Origin: DASZIT01 sp963709665
GTDB taxonomy: Bacteria; Actinomycetota; Acidimicrobiia; Acidimicrobiales; RAAP-2
Length of the DNA stretch: 64,000 nucleotides
Direction of reading: 5' to 3'
NCBI GenBank assembly: GCA_963709665.1
Contig: CAVPWU010000002.1
Location: 744,001 to 808,000, forward strand
Below are positions 8,332 through 20,542 of this stretch, in pieces. The notes beneath the pieces are model-generated. The model made no database searches. It was not told the origin of the DNA and saw only the letters and a list, made by a program, of their open reading frames with translations. How positions within the stretch are numbered: position 1 is the stretch's first letter; each line of letters starts with the position of its first letter. A program made the translations under genes and the position numbers.

Positions 8332-9357
8332 TCAGGCGCCGATTCCGCCCACGGTCAGCGAGAGGTCGACCAGCCGGTTGGCGTAGCCCCACTCGTTGTC
8401 GTACCACCCCTGCACCTTCACCAGCGTGATCCCCGAGGCCGAGGGCATCACCATGGTGAGCCCGGAGTCGAAGGTGCACGAGGCCGGGCTGCCGACCACG
8501 TCCGAGGAGACGATGGGGTCCTCGGTGTACACCAGCACCTTGGCGAGGGGCCCCGAGGTGGCCGCCGCCCGGAACGCCTCATTGACCTGCTCGACGGTGA
8601 CCGTCCCCGGCACCACGGCGGTGAAGTCGGTGATGGAGCCGTCGGCCACCGGCACCCGGAAGGCCGCCCCGTCCAGCCGGCCGTCCATCTCCGGGAGCAC
8701 CAGCTTGGTGGCCCGGGCCGCCCCCGACGAGGCGGGCACGATGTTGACGGGTGCCGAGCGGGCCCGGCGGAGGTCCTTGTGGGGGAGGTCCAGCAGGTTC
8801 TGGTCGTTGGTGAAGGCGTGGACGGTGGTCATCAGGCCGCTCTCGATCCCGAAGGCGTCGTCGAGGACCTTCACCATCGGCACCAGGCAGTTGGTGGTGC
8901 AGGAGGCGTTGGACACCACCACGTGCCGGGCCGGGTCGAACTGGTCGTCGTTGACGCCCACCACGAAGGTGGCGTCCACGTCGCTGGCCGGGGCCGAGAC
9001 GATCACCCGGCTGGCCCCGCCCTCGAGGTGGGTCTGGGCGGTGGCCCGGGTGGTGAAGAGCCCGGTGGACTCCACCACCACCTCGACACCCAGCTCACCC
9101 CACGGCAGCGCCTTGGGGTCGCGCTCGGCCAGGACCTCGATGGGACCGGAGTCGAGGACGATGGTGGTCCCCTCCACCTTCACCTCGGAGTCGAGTCGCC
9201 CGTGGGTGGAGTCGTAGCTCAACAGGTAGGCCAGGGTGTGGGCCGAGGTGAGGTCGTTGACCGCCACCACCTCGACATCGGCACCGGCCGCCCGGGCTGC
9301 CCGCAGGTAGTTGCGCCCGATACGCCCGAATCCGTTGATGCCTACCCGTACTGTCAT
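8332..9357 (-). CDS. gap: Type I glyceraldehyde-3-phosphate dehydrogenase
   Basis: A 341-residue NAD-dependent glycolytic dehydrogenase. The dinucleotide fold starts at VRVGINGFGRIGRNYLRA; the catalytic cysteine sits in ASCTTNCLVP and the base histidine in MTTVHAFTNDQ; the C-terminus has WYDNEWGYANRLVDL. The start is ATG 9357, giving the canonical MTVRVGINGFG; an upstream extension of the same frame is not credible. It leads the gap-pgk-tpiA-secG series. The 117 bp between the yvcK stop and this start is long enough for its own promoter, though I see no clear consensus. Confidence 0.97.
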   Translation of the reverse strand: MTVRVGINGFGRIGRNYLRAARAAGADVEVVAVNDLTSAHTLAYLLSYDSTHGRLDSEVKVEGTTIVLDSGPIEVLAERDPKALPWGELGVEVVVESTGLFTTRATAQTHLEGGASRVIVSAPASDVDATFVVGVNDDQFDPARHVVVSNASCTTNCLVPMVKVLDDAFGIESGLMTTVHAFTNDQNLLDLPHKDLRRARSAPVNIVPASSGAARATKLVLPEMDGRLDGAAFRVPVADGSITDFTAVVPGTVTVEQVNEAFRAAATSGPLAKVLVYTEDPIVSSDVVGSPASCTFDSGLTMVMPSASGITLVKVQGWYDNEWGYANRLVDLSLTVGGIGA

Positions 9358-9474
9358 CTGCGGAGAACCTCGTTTCTGAATACGTACCGGCACCCGAAGG
9401 GACCCGGACCGGCTGCCGCCCTCCACCAGGTGGCTGACGACTTCACAGGCTATGTCACCAGGATACGCCCCACC

Positions 9475-10357
9475 TCATCCGACCAGGGCTGACAGGGCCC
9501 CGGCCAGTCTCGACGAGTCGTGTGCCATCCCGTTCGGCCGCCCCAGGGGGGTCTCCACCACCGGGACGCAGGGGTCCCCCAGGGACAGGTTGGAGGTGTC
9601 GCACAGCGCCACATCCGGGACGACACCGTGCGCCACCAGGGCGGACAGGTGCATGCCCACGTCGAAGCCGCCGGTCTCGGGGTCCTGGGGGTGGAGGTTG
9701 CAGACGTAGACCTTCCGGGCGGTGGACCGGGCGATGGCCTGGCGGATCCCCGGGACCACGATGGCGGCCAGCACGCTGGTGAAGAGCGACCCGGGACCGA
9801 TGACGATCAGGTCGGCGTCGTCCAGGGCCTCCACCACCGCCACCGGCGGGACGGCGTCCACCGGCACCAGGGAGACCCGGCGGATGTGGTCGGTGCCGCT
9901 CACCGCCACCTGGCCGGCCACCGGCCCCCCGTCGGACTCCGCCTTCAGGACCACCGGCTCGGTGGTGGCCGGCAGCACCCGGCCGCGCACGCCCAGCAGC
10001 CGCCCGGCTTCGTCGAGCCCGCGCGACCGGGTCGTCGGCGGCGTCCATCAGCCCGGCGATCACCAGGTTCCCCAGGGCGTGCCCGGCCAGCTCCTCCTCG
10101 GCGAAGCGGTGGGCGAACGCCCGGGCCAGGAGCGAGCCGGGCTCGGACAGCGCCACCAGGCACTTGCGGAGATCCCCCGGCGGCATGATGTGCAGGAGCT
10201 CGCGGAGCCGGCCGGACGACCCGCCGTCGTCGGCCACCGACACCACCGCCGTCACCCGGTCGGTGAAGGTGGAGACGGCCCGGAGCGTGGCGGCCAGTCC
10301 GTGCCCCCCGCCCACCGCCACCACCGCCGGTCCCCCGGTGGCCGGTTCCGGGCTCAT
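9475..10357 (-). CDS. yvcK: YvcK/CofD-family gluconeogenesis factor (frameshifted in this sequence)
   Basis: It starts ATG 10357, overlapping the rapZ stop (ATGA). The N-terminal half shows the Rossmann nucleotide loop VVAVGGGHGLAATLRAVS, VVSVADDGGSSGRLR and PGDLRKCLVAL. One extra base at about 10015-10022 moves the frame; the second half continues LIVIGPGSLFTSVLAAIVVP, KVYVCNLHPQDPETGGFD and CDTSNL, ending at 9475. Total 883 nt, one over a multiple of three. The family binds UDP-sugars and affects carbon metabolism and envelope synthesis. The conserved neighbourhood rapZ-yvcK argues for an intact gene disrupted by a sequencing error. The usual next gene, whiA, is not present before gap. Confidence 0.88.
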
Positions 10358-11205
10358 CGCTCGATGTCCCGGTGGAAGACGTTGGCCGCCAGGTCGTGGG
10401 CCCCCAGCCGACGGGCCAGCTCCTCGGCCAGCGCCACCGACCGGTGCCGGCCCCCGGTGCACCCCATGGCCACCGTCAGGTACGACTTCCCCTCCCGGAT
10501 GTAGGCGGGGATCAGCATGGTGAGGAGGTCGTCCAGCTTGGCCAGGAACTCGAGGCTCTCCGGCCGCCCCAGCACGAAGTCCCGCACCGGGGCGTCGAGC
10601 CCGCTGTGGCTGCGGAGGGCCTCGTCCCAGTAGGGGTTGGGGAGGAACCGGCAGTCGAAGACCAGGTCGACGTCGAGGGGTACGCCGTACTTGAACCCGA
10701 AGGAGAGGATGGAGGTGCGCATGGTGGCGCCCGGCTCCTCACCGCCGAACACCTCGATCAGCCGGGTCCGGAGCTGGTTCACGTTCAGCTCCCCGGTGTC
10801 CACCACCAGGTCGGCGCGGTCCCGGATCGGCTGGAGGATCCGTCGCTCGTCGGCGATCGACTCCTCCACCCCCCGGGCGGCCTGGGGGTGACGCCGGCGG
10901 GTGCCCTCGAACCGTCGGACCAGGACGTCGTCGGCGGCGTCGAGGAAGAGGATGCGCACCCGGTTGCGCCCGGAGCGGAGACCGTCCACCTCCGGCAGCA
11001 GGCCGTCGAAGCCCCCGCCGCCGCGGCCCACCACCAGGGCCACCCGCTCGAGCTCGGAGCCGCTGCCGTCCACCAGCTCGGACACCTTGGAGATGAGGGC
11101 GGACGGCATGTTGTCGATGACGAACCAGCCCAGGTCCTCCAGCGTGGCCCCCGCCGTGGAGCGGCCGGCGCCGGACATGCCGGTGACCACCAGGTACTCG
11201 CTCAC
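10354..11205 (-). CDS. rapZ: RNase adapter / nucleotide-binding protein RapZ
   Basis: A 283-residue P-loop protein (YvcJ/RapZ family). The N-terminal Walker A GMSGAGRSTAGATLED uses Arg in place of Lys, a variant I recall as common in actinobacterial members. It is followed by LGWFVIDNMP and the Walker B-like VRILFLDAADDVLVRRFEGT. The C-terminal domain has FGFKYGVPLDVDLVFDCRFL PNPYW and the closing AMGCTGGRHRSVALAE. In E. coli RapZ controls GlcN6P synthase through small RNA decay; in actinobacteria the role is less clear. GTG start 11205 overlaps the uvrC stop and its own stop overlaps yvcK, giving a coupled uvrC-rapZ-yvcK unit. Confidence 0.95.
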   Translation of the reverse strand: MSEYLVVTGMSGAGRSTAGATLEDLGWFVIDNMPSALISKVSELVDGSGSELERVALVVGRGGGGFDGLLPEVDGLRSGRNRVRILFLDAADDVLVRRFEGTRRRHPQAARGVEESIADERRILQPIRDRADLVVDTGELNVNQLRTRLIEVFGGEEPGATMRTSILSFGFKYGVPLDVDLVFDCRFLPNPYWDEALRSHSGLDAPVRDFVLGRPESLEFLAKLDDLLTMLIPAYIREGKSYLTVAMGCTGGRHRSVALAEELARRLGAHDLAANVFHRDIER

Positions 11206-13174
11206 CCGTCCACCTTTGCACGCGCCGCCGGTCCGTTCGGGGACATCGGGGTGTGGATCCGGTCGAACACCGCCGCCCCCACCGTGGCCGGGAGCCAGCT
11301 CACCGCCAGCAGCTCGTCCCGGCTGGCCTCCCGGAGGGCCTTCAGCCCCCCGAACTCGTCGAGCAGTCGGGTGCGGCGCTTGGGTCCCAGCCCGTCGATG
11401 CCGTCCAGCACGCCGGTGACCATGCGCTTGCCCCGGAGGGTGCGGTGGTAGCCGATGGCGAACCGGTGGGCCTCGTCCCGGAGCTGCTGCAGGAGGTAGA
11501 GCCCCTCCGACTGCCGGGGGAGGCGCACCGGCTCGCTGCTCCCGGGGAGGTAGACCTCCTCGAAGCTCTTGGCCAGCGAGGCGATGGGCACCCGGTCGGT
11601 GAGCCCGAGCCGCTCCAGCACCTTCATCCCCACGTGGAGCTGGCCCAGTCCCCCGTCGAGGAGGAGGAGCTGGGGCGGGTAGGCGAACCGGCGGCGGGCG
11701 GTGGCCCGTCCCCCACCCCCGCCCTCGTCACCGACGGCACCCCCGTTCGTCAGGTCGCTCCGGCTCGCACCATCGCTCGGGGACGGCGGGGCCTCCTCGG
11801 CCAGGAGGACCGACAGCCGGCGGGTGAGGACCTCCTCCATGGCGGCGTAGTCGTCGTTGCCGGGGACGGTGGCCACCTTGTAGTGGCGGTAGTCGCTCTT
11901 TTTGGCCAGCCCGTCCTCGAACACCACCATCGAGCCCACGTAGTCGGTCCCCTGCAGGTGGCTCATGTCGTAGCACTCGATGCGGAGCGGGGCCGCCGGG
12001 AGGTGGAGCTCCCGCTGCAGCGACTCGAGGGCCCGGGCCCGGCTGTTGTGGTCGGAGGTGCGGTGGAGCCGCTGGCGCACGAACGCCTCCCGGGCGTTCT
12101 GCTCCACCGTCTGCTGGAGCGCCCGCTTGGGGCCCCGCACCGGCACCCGGATCGCCACCGGACCCCCCCGGCGCTCGGTCAGGTACTGGGTGACCGCCCC
12201 GCCGTCCTCGGGGAGGGTGGGCACCAGGACCTGGCGGGGCACCCCGGCCGCCGGATCGGCGTAGACGTCGACCAGGATCCGCTCGACCAGCCGGGCGTCG
12301 GTGAGGTCCTCCACCTTGTCGACGGTGAGGGCCAGGCGACCCACCACCTTGCCGGATCGCACGTGGAAGACCTGGACGGCCGCCTCCAGCTCGTCCTCGG
12401 CCAGTCCCACCACGTCGAAGTCCTCGGGCCGCTCGAGCTCCATCTGCCGGACGGCGTCGGCCGCCCGGATGGCATCCAGCTTGTCCCGCAGCACCGAGGC
12501 CTTCTCGAATTCGAGGGCTCCGGCGGCCTCCTTCATCGACCCCTCGAGGTCGCGCTCGAGCGACCGGGTGTCCCCCCCAGGAAGGCCATCAGCCCGTCCA
12601 CCAGCCCGTCGTAGGTCGGGTGGTCGATGGCGTCGATACAGGGGCCGGCGCACCGCTCGATGTGGAAGAGCAGGCAGGGCCGCCCCAGCCGCTGGTGCCG
12701 CTGCAGCTTGTTGTCCGAGCAGGTGCGCACCGGGTAGGTGCGCAGCAACAGGTCGAGGGTGTCCCGGATGGCCCCCACGTTCGGGTACGGACCGAAGTAG
12801 CGGACGCCGCGTCGCTTGCGTCCGCGCACCACCGCCGGCCGGGGCCACTCGTCGTCGACGGTCACCGCCAGCCACGGGTAGCTCTTGTCGTCCTTCAGCC
12901 GCACGTTGTAGCGGGGCTGGAGCCGCTTGATGAGGTTGTGCTCGAGGAGCAGGGCCTCCGACTCGGTGTCCACCACCATCCACTCGACGTGGTCGGCCTG
13001 CCCGACCATCTGGGCGGTGCGCGGGGCCAGGGCCGCCGGATCCTGGAAGTAGGAGTTCAGCCGTTGGCGGAGGGACTTGGCCTTCCCCACGTAGAGCACC
13101 CGACCATCGGCATCGACGAACTGGTACGAGCCGGGGGCGTCCGGGACGGCTCCCAGCTGAGGTCGCTTCACCAC
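11202..13174 (-). CDS. uvrC: Excinuclease ABC subunit C (single-base frameshift in this sequence)
   Basis: Nucleotide excision repair nuclease that makes both incisions around a lesion marked by UvrB. Start GTG 13174 (or GTG 13171) gives VKRPQLGAVPDAPGSY. The GIY-YIG domain has GSYQFVDADGRVLYVGKAKSLRQR, followed by the Cys-rich VRTCSDNKL..CLLFHIERC. The frame then breaks in a C7 run at 12572-12578 (G7 on the coding strand, eight needed for FLGGDTRSLERDL). The second part carries the UVR motif (EAAGALEFEKASVLRDKLDA), the RNase H-like endonuclease domain (IECYDMSHLQGTDYVGSMVV, LLLDGGLGQLHV) and a C-terminal helix-hairpin-helix (LDGIDGLGPKRRTRLLDEFG). Length of 1973 nt is one short of a multiple of three, matching a homopolymer deletion. 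Probably functional in the organism. Confidence 0.94.
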
Positions 13175-13223
13175 CCCCCCAGTGTGCCGTGCCCGCCGAC
13201 GCGCCGGGACACCGGCCGATCCC

Positions 13224-13252
13224 GTCACGCCCGGCGTCGGCGCGCCTACACT
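13224..13252 (+). promoter_or_regulatory. Putative nadA promoter
   Basis: TACACT at 13247-13252 fits an actinobacterial -10 hexamer. A weak -35-like GTCACG at 13224-13229 lies 17 bp upstream. It is placed so that transcription would start at about 13258, immediately before the structured leader of nadA. The -35 match is poor, so only the -10 is persuasive. Confidence 0.35.
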
Positions 13253-13256
13253 GCAG

Positions 13257-13362
13257 GTGCCGGCCTGGTTTCCGGCACACATACAGCTCCGGGGCCGACA
13301 ACCCCGCGGATGGGCGACCAGGCTGTCCCCGCCGGCCAGACCGGAGCACTTCCCCAAGGGGG
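13257..13362 (+). promoter_or_regulatory. Candidate NAD+-I (nadA-motif-like) riboswitch leader of nadA
   Basis: The ~115 nt nadA leader is highly structured. A first hairpin pairs 13257-13263 (GTGCCGG) with 13272-13278. A second, long arm pairs 13286-13292 (GCTCCGG) with 13341-13347 and 13293-13297 (GGCCG) with 13333-13337, with AGA bulged. It encloses ACAACCCC (13298-13305), a 4-bp stem GCGG/CCGC (13306-13309 with 13329-13332), and a loop beginning ATGGGC. As I remember it, the nadA-motif NAD+-I riboswitch has this same order: P1, ACAACCCC, a 4-bp P2 and a UUGGGC-containing loop. The Shine-Dalgarno AAGGGGG (13356-13362) sits just downstream and could pair with C-runs. Only one domain is recognisable, whereas the described element is tandem. 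Identification is by eye. Confidence 0.5.
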
Positions 13363-13373
13363 TAGTACACGAC

Positions 13374-14489
13374 ATGCTTCGGCTTCAATCGGCGCTCCCG
13401 GAGCGCTACACGACCGCACGCCCGGACGAGTTGGCCAGCTGGATCGGTGACGCCAAGGCGTCGCTGGGCCCACGGGTGCTCATCCTCGGCCACCACTACC
13501 AACGCGACGAGGTGATGGCCTGGGCCGACGCCCGCGGCGACTCCTTCGGCCTGTCCCGGATCGCCGCCGACCAGACGGAGGCGGAGTTCGTGGTGTTCTG
13601 CGGGGTGCACTTCATGGCCGAGTCGGCCGATGTGCTGACCGGCGACCACCAGCAGGTACTGCTCCCCGACCTCAATGCCGGTTGCTCCATGGCCGACATG
13701 GCCGACATCGACGCCGTCGAGGAGGCCTGGGACGTCCTGGCCGCCGTCACCGACATCGACCGGGTGGTCCCGGTCACGTACATGAACTCCTCGGCCGCCC
13801 TCAAGGCGTTCGTGGGCCGGCACGGTGGGGTGGTCTGCACCTCGTCGAACGCCCGGGCCGTCCTCACCTGGGCGCTGGGCGACGGTGCCGGACAGGTCGG
13901 CCAGGGCGACCAGGTGCTCTTCTTCCCCGATCAGCACCTCGGCCGCAACACCGGGTTCGACCTCGGCTACGGCCCCGACGACATGGCGGTGTGGAACCCC
14001 CGCCTCGACCGGGGCGGCCTGGACGACCGCACCCTGAAGTCCTCCACCCTGCTGCTGTGGAAGGGTCACTGCTCGGTCCACCAGCGGTTCCGGCCCGCCC
14101 ACCTGGAGGCGTTCCGCCAGGAGCACCCCGGCGGCCTCACCGTGGTCCACCCGGAGTGCTCGCATGACGTGGTGGAGGCGGCCGACCTGGTCGGCTCCAC
14201 CGACTACATCATCCGGGCGGTGGCCGACGCCCCGGCCGGATCGGTCATCGGGGTGGGCACCGAGATCCACCTGGTGAACCGGCTGAACGCCGAGACCCCG
14301 GACAAGACGGTCGTCTCCCTCGACCCGCTGGTCTGCCCGTGCTCCACCATGTTCCGGATCGACGCCCCCCACCTGGCCTGGGTGCTCGAGGGACTGGTGG
14401 AGGGTGAGGTGCGCAACCGGATCACCGTCGACCCCGACACCGCCCACTGGGCACGGGTGGCCCTGGAGCGGATGCTGGCCACCGTCTGA
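13374..14489 (+). CDS. nadA: Quinolinate synthase
   Basis: A 371-residue [4Fe-4S] enzyme that condenses iminoaspartate and dihydroxyacetone phosphate to quinolinate in de novo NAD synthesis. Diagnostic segments: LGHHYQRDEVMAWADARGDS, ADQTEAEFVVFCGVHFMAES, CSMADMAD, VTYMNSSAALKAF, FFPDQHLGRNT, HPECSHDVVEAAD, VGTEIHLVNRL and CPCSTMFRIDAPHLAWVLE. The cluster-ligating cysteines can be seen in CSMAD, HPECSH and CPC-type motifs. Start ATG 13374 follows an AAGGGGG Shine-Dalgarno. Notably nadB and nadC are not adjacent, so nadA stands alone, divergent from uvrC, behind its own structured leader. Confidence 0.96.
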   Translation: MLRLQSALPERYTTARPDELASWIGDAKASLGPRVLILGHHYQRDEVMAWADARGDSFGLSRIAADQTEAEFVVFCGVHFMAESADVLTGDHQQVLLPDLNAGCSMADMADIDAVEEAWDVLAAVTDIDRVVPVTYMNSSAALKAFVGRHGGVVCTSSNARAVLTWALGDGAGQVGQGDQVLFFPDQHLGRNTGFDLGYGPDDMAVWNPRLDRGGLDDRTLKSSTLLLWKGHCSVHQRFRPAHLEAFRQEHPGGLTVVHPECSHDVVEAADLVGSTDYIIRAVADAPAGSVIGVGTEIHLVNRLNAETPDKTVVSLDPLVCPCSTMFRIDAPHLAWVLEGLVEGEVRNRITVDPDTAHWARVALERMLATV

Positions 14490-14519
14490 CCGTCACCCCG
14501 GTGGGCCGTCGGGACGGTC
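14488..14519. terminator. Hairpin between convergent nadA and the small unknown gene
   Basis: GACCGTC (14488-14494) pairs with GACGGTC (14513-14519), with an inner CCC/GGG stem in the loop. It sits exactly between the two convergent stop codons. There is no U-tract in either direction, which is usual for high-GC actinobacterial terminators. Confidence 0.45.
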
Positions 14520-14520
14520 G

Positions 14521-14847
14521 TCAGCCGGGGTCGGGGGTGTCGAGCTCCCCGGCGAAGCGGTCCTTCCCGGCCTTGCGCTGGGCCTTGGCGCTCACACCCG
14601 GGTCGGAGGTGTCGAACTTCGCCTTCTGCTTCTTCACATCCACCTCCATCTTCACCACCTGGCCGATGGCCGGCGGGATGAAGTCCCCGGTCAGCCCGGG
14701 CATCCCCAGTTCCACCCGGAACGGCTCGCCGTCGGGGGGACGGACCTCGACCAGGAACTGGAGATTGGCCGACAGGTTGGACTGGCTGTTCCCCTTCTGC
14801 CGCCGGTCCACGACCGTTCCCTCCGCTGGCTCCCAATGCTCGAACAT
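14521..14847 (-). CDS. Conserved small protein of unknown function (108 aa)
   Basis: Start ATG 14847 (MFEHWEPAEGTVVD) has GGGAG at suitable spacing; ATG 14859 is an alternative. The core alternates strands (NLQFLVEVRPPDGEPFRVEL, GQVVKMEVDVKKQKAKF) and looks like a small beta-barrel or OB-like fold, followed by a charged tail (KAQRKAGKDRFAGE). There is no signal peptide or membrane segment. I do not recognise a named family; similar small beta proteins occur widely in actinobacteria. It lies downstream of uvrA on the same strand, with 116 bp between the uvrA stop and its start. Confidence 0.65.
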   Translation of the reverse strand: MFEHWEPAEGTVVDRRQKGNSQSNLSANLQFLVEVRPPDGEPFRVELGMPGLTGDFIPPAIGQVVKMEVDVKKQKAKFDTSDPGVSAKAQRKAGKDRFAGELDTPDPG

Positions 14848-14963
14848 GCCGGCTCCCATCGCTCCGCCGGGTCCGATTGGGCCCTGACGAACCCTATCGG
14901 CGCCATGGGGAGCGGGCGGGGACGGCGCCGAAGGCCATGGGACCGGATGCCGAAGCCCCCGGC

Positions 14964-18128
<3,165 letters not shown>

Positions 18129-18167
18129 GGCGCTGAGGATACCGGTGGGGGGTGACGGCTCGGGCGG

Positions 18168-20291
18168 TCACCCGTCGATCGGCCCGTCGATGTCGGCGGT
18201 CTCGCCGACCAGCACCGAGCTGCCGTCGACCGGATCCCGGACCAGGAGGGCCCGGAGCTCCGCCAGCTCGTCACGGAGCAGGGCGGCCTCCTCGAACCGG
18301 AGCTCCTCGGCCGCCCGCTGCATCTCCTCGTCGAGCCGGTTGACCAGGGCCGACAGCTCGTCGGCGTCGGCCCCCACCGAGCCGGCCAGCTCGGCGGCCA
18401 CCACCCGTGGGTCGACCCCGCCGTGGGCCCGCTCCGGCTTCGGCCCGCTCCCCCGGCGGCCCCGGCTCGCCCCCAGGGCGGCCGAGCCGCCCTCGCCGGC
18501 CACCCGGGCCAGGATGTCGGTCACCGACTTGGTGATGGTGACCGGGTCGATCCCCCGCTCGAGGTTGTAGGCGATCTGCCGCTCCCGGCGCCGCTGGGTC
18601 TCCCCGATGGCCCGGGTCATGGAGTCGGTGATCGAGTCGGCGTACATGACCACCCGGCCGTGGACGTTCCGGGCCGCCCGGCCCATGGTCTGGATGAGCG
18701 AGGAGGACGACCGCAGGAAGCCCTCCTTGTCGGCGTCGAGGATGGCCACCAGCGCCACCTCCGGGAGGTCGAGCCCCTCGCGGAGGAGGTTGATGCCCAC
18801 CAGGACGTCGATGAGCCCCAGGCGGAGGCCCCGCAGCAGCTCGATCCGGGCCATGGTGTCCACGTCGGAGTGGAGGTACTCGACCTTCACCCCGTGCTCG
18901 CGGAGGTAGTCGGTGAGGTCCTCGGCCATCTTTTTGGTGAGGGTGGTGACCAGCACCCGGTAGCCGGCCGCCACGGTGGCGTCGATCCGCTCCCGCAGGT
19001 CGTCGATCTGGCCGGTGGTGGGGCGGATGTCCACCTCGGGGTCGAGGAGCCCGGTGGGACGCACCACCTGCTCGACGATCTGGGCGCTGTGCTCGAGCTC
19101 CCACGGGCCCGGGGTGGCCGACAGCAGGATGGTCTGCCCGGTGCGCTCGGTGAACTCCTCGAACCGGAGGGGCCGGTTGTCGAGGGCGGAGGGGAGGCGG
19201 AAGCCGTGGTCGACCAGGGTCTCCTTCCGGGAGCGGTCCCCGGCGTACTGGCCCCGCAGCTGGGGCACCGCCACGTGACTCTCGTCCAGCACCACCAGGA
19301 AGTCCTTGGGGAAGAAGTCGAGGAGGGTGAAGGGCGCCTCCCCGGGCTGGCGGCCGTCGAGGTGGCGACTGTAGTTCTCCACCCCGCTGCACACCCCGGT
19401 CTCCGCCAGCATCTCGAGGTCGTACTCGGTGCGCATCCGCAGCCGCTGGGACTCGAGGAGCTTGCCGGCGGCGTCGAGCTCGGCCAGCCGGTGGCGGAGC
19501 TCGGACTCGATCCCCTGGACGGCCAGGCGCATCTTGTCGTCGCCGGTGCCGTAGTGGGTCTTGGCGAAGACCACCAGCTCGTCGAGCTCGTCGCCGATCT
19601 CCCCGGTCATCACGTCGAAGGGCCGGATCCGCTCGACGGTGTCCCCGAAGAACTCGATGCGGACCGCCTGCTCCTCGTAGGCGGCGTGGATCTCCACGGT
19701 GTCGCCCTTGGCCCGGAACTGCCCCCGGGCCAGGGTCACGTCGTTCCGGCCGTACTGGAGCTCGACCAGTCGCCGTAGCAGGGAGCGCTGCTCGTGGACC
19801 TCGCCGGGACGGAGGACCACGATCCGGTCCCGGTACTCCTCCGGCGAGCCCAGGCCGTAGATGCACGACACCGAGGCCACCACGATGGTGTCCGGCCGGA
19901 GCAGCAGCGACGAGGTGCTGGCGTGCCGGAGGCGGTCGATCTCGTCATTGATGGACGAGTCCTTCTCGATGTAGGTGTCCGACGAGGGGACGTAGGCCTC
20001 CGGTTGGTAGTAGTCGTAGTACGAGACGAAGTACTCGACCCGGTTGTGGGGGAAGAAGTCCTTCAGCTCCGAGGCCAGCTGGGCGGCCAGCGACTTGTTG
20101 GGCTCGATGATCAGGGTGGGCCGTTGGAGGGCCTCGATGGTCCAGGCGATGGTGGCCGTCTTCCCCGAGCCGGTGATCCCCAGCAGGGTCTGGTAGCGGT
20201 CACCCCGCTGGACACCGGCCACCAGGCCGGCGATGGCCTCGGGTTGGTCGCCGGCCGGGCGGAAGGGTGAGACCACCTGGAATTCGGGCAT
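18168..20291 (-). CDS. uvrB: Excinuclease ABC subunit B
   Basis: A 707-residue helicase-like subunit that verifies damage and positions UvrC. Walker A is GITGSGKTATIAW, with the beta-hairpin region VEYFVSYYDYYQPEAYVP, VVASVSCIYGLGSPEEY, the DEAD-like VVLDESHVAVPQL, ILLSATPGPWE, motif V VLVGINLLREGLDLPEV and motif VI IQTMGRAARNVHGRV. A C-terminal UVR domain (NRLDEEMQRAAEELRFEEAA) would contact UvrC or UvrA. Start ATG 20291 gives MPEFQVVSPFRPAGDQPEAI; the long upstream extension is rejected. uvrA follows after 39 bp, and uvrC lies 5 kb further on the same strand across nadA. Confidence 0.97.
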   Translation of the reverse strand: MPEFQVVSPFRPAGDQPEAIAGLVAGVQRGDRYQTLLGITGSGKTATIAWTIEALQRPTLIIEPNKSLAAQLASELKDFFPHNRVEYFVSYYDYYQPEAYVPSSDTYIEKDSSINDEIDRLRHASTSSLLLRPDTIVVASVSCIYGLGSPEEYRDRIVVLRPGEVHEQRSLLRRLVELQYGRNDVTLARGQFRAKGDTVEIHAAYEEQAVRIEFFGDTVERIRPFDVMTGEIGDELDELVVFAKTHYGTGDDKMRLAVQGIESELRHRLAELDAAGKLLESQRLRMRTEYDLEMLAETGVCSGVENYSRHLDGRQPGEAPFTLLDFFPKDFLVVLDESHVAVPQLRGQYAGDRSRKETLVDHGFRLPSALDNRPLRFEEFTERTGQTILLSATPGPWELEHSAQIVEQVVRPTGLLDPEVDIRPTTGQIDDLRERIDATVAAGYRVLVTTLTKKMAEDLTDYLREHGVKVEYLHSDVDTMARIELLRGLRLGLIDVLVGINLLREGLDLPEVALVAILDADKEGFLRSSSSLIQTMGRAARNVHGRVVMYADSITDSMTRAIGETQRRRERQIAYNLERGIDPVTITKSVTDILARVAGEGGSAALGASRGRRGSGPKPERAHGGVDPRVVAAELAGSVGADADELSALVNRLDEEMQRAAEELRFEEAALLRDELAELRALLVRDPVDGSSVLVGETADIDGPIDG

Positions 20292-20542
20292 CGCCCGATC
20301 GTACCGGGGGGGTGTGACGGCGGATCCGGACCCGTCCCCCGGTGCCCCCTCACCCTCCCACGGCGGCACCCGGTGAACGATTGGTGACCGAGCGCGCGGC
20401 GCCTCTCCCCCGTCACGGAGTGTTCACCTGCCTGTGAAGTGACGGTTACCCGGCCGTTGCACAGTGTTCGCAGTCATCCCCCCGCTGACGTCCGTGGTGG
20501 TTCCCCACCCCGGACGTCGACCCACCGATCGGAGAGGCACCT

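Noticed and set aside
8294..8479. Small minus-strand ORF over the gap 3' end and gap-pgk spacer
   Set aside because: It overlaps the conserved C-terminus of GAPDH in another frame and has no independent support.
12560..12590. Programmed frameshift in uvrC
   Set aside because: No slippery heptamer with a downstream pseudoknot is apparent, and uvrC is not known to use frameshifting; a homopolymer deletion explains it and similar breaks occur in other genes.
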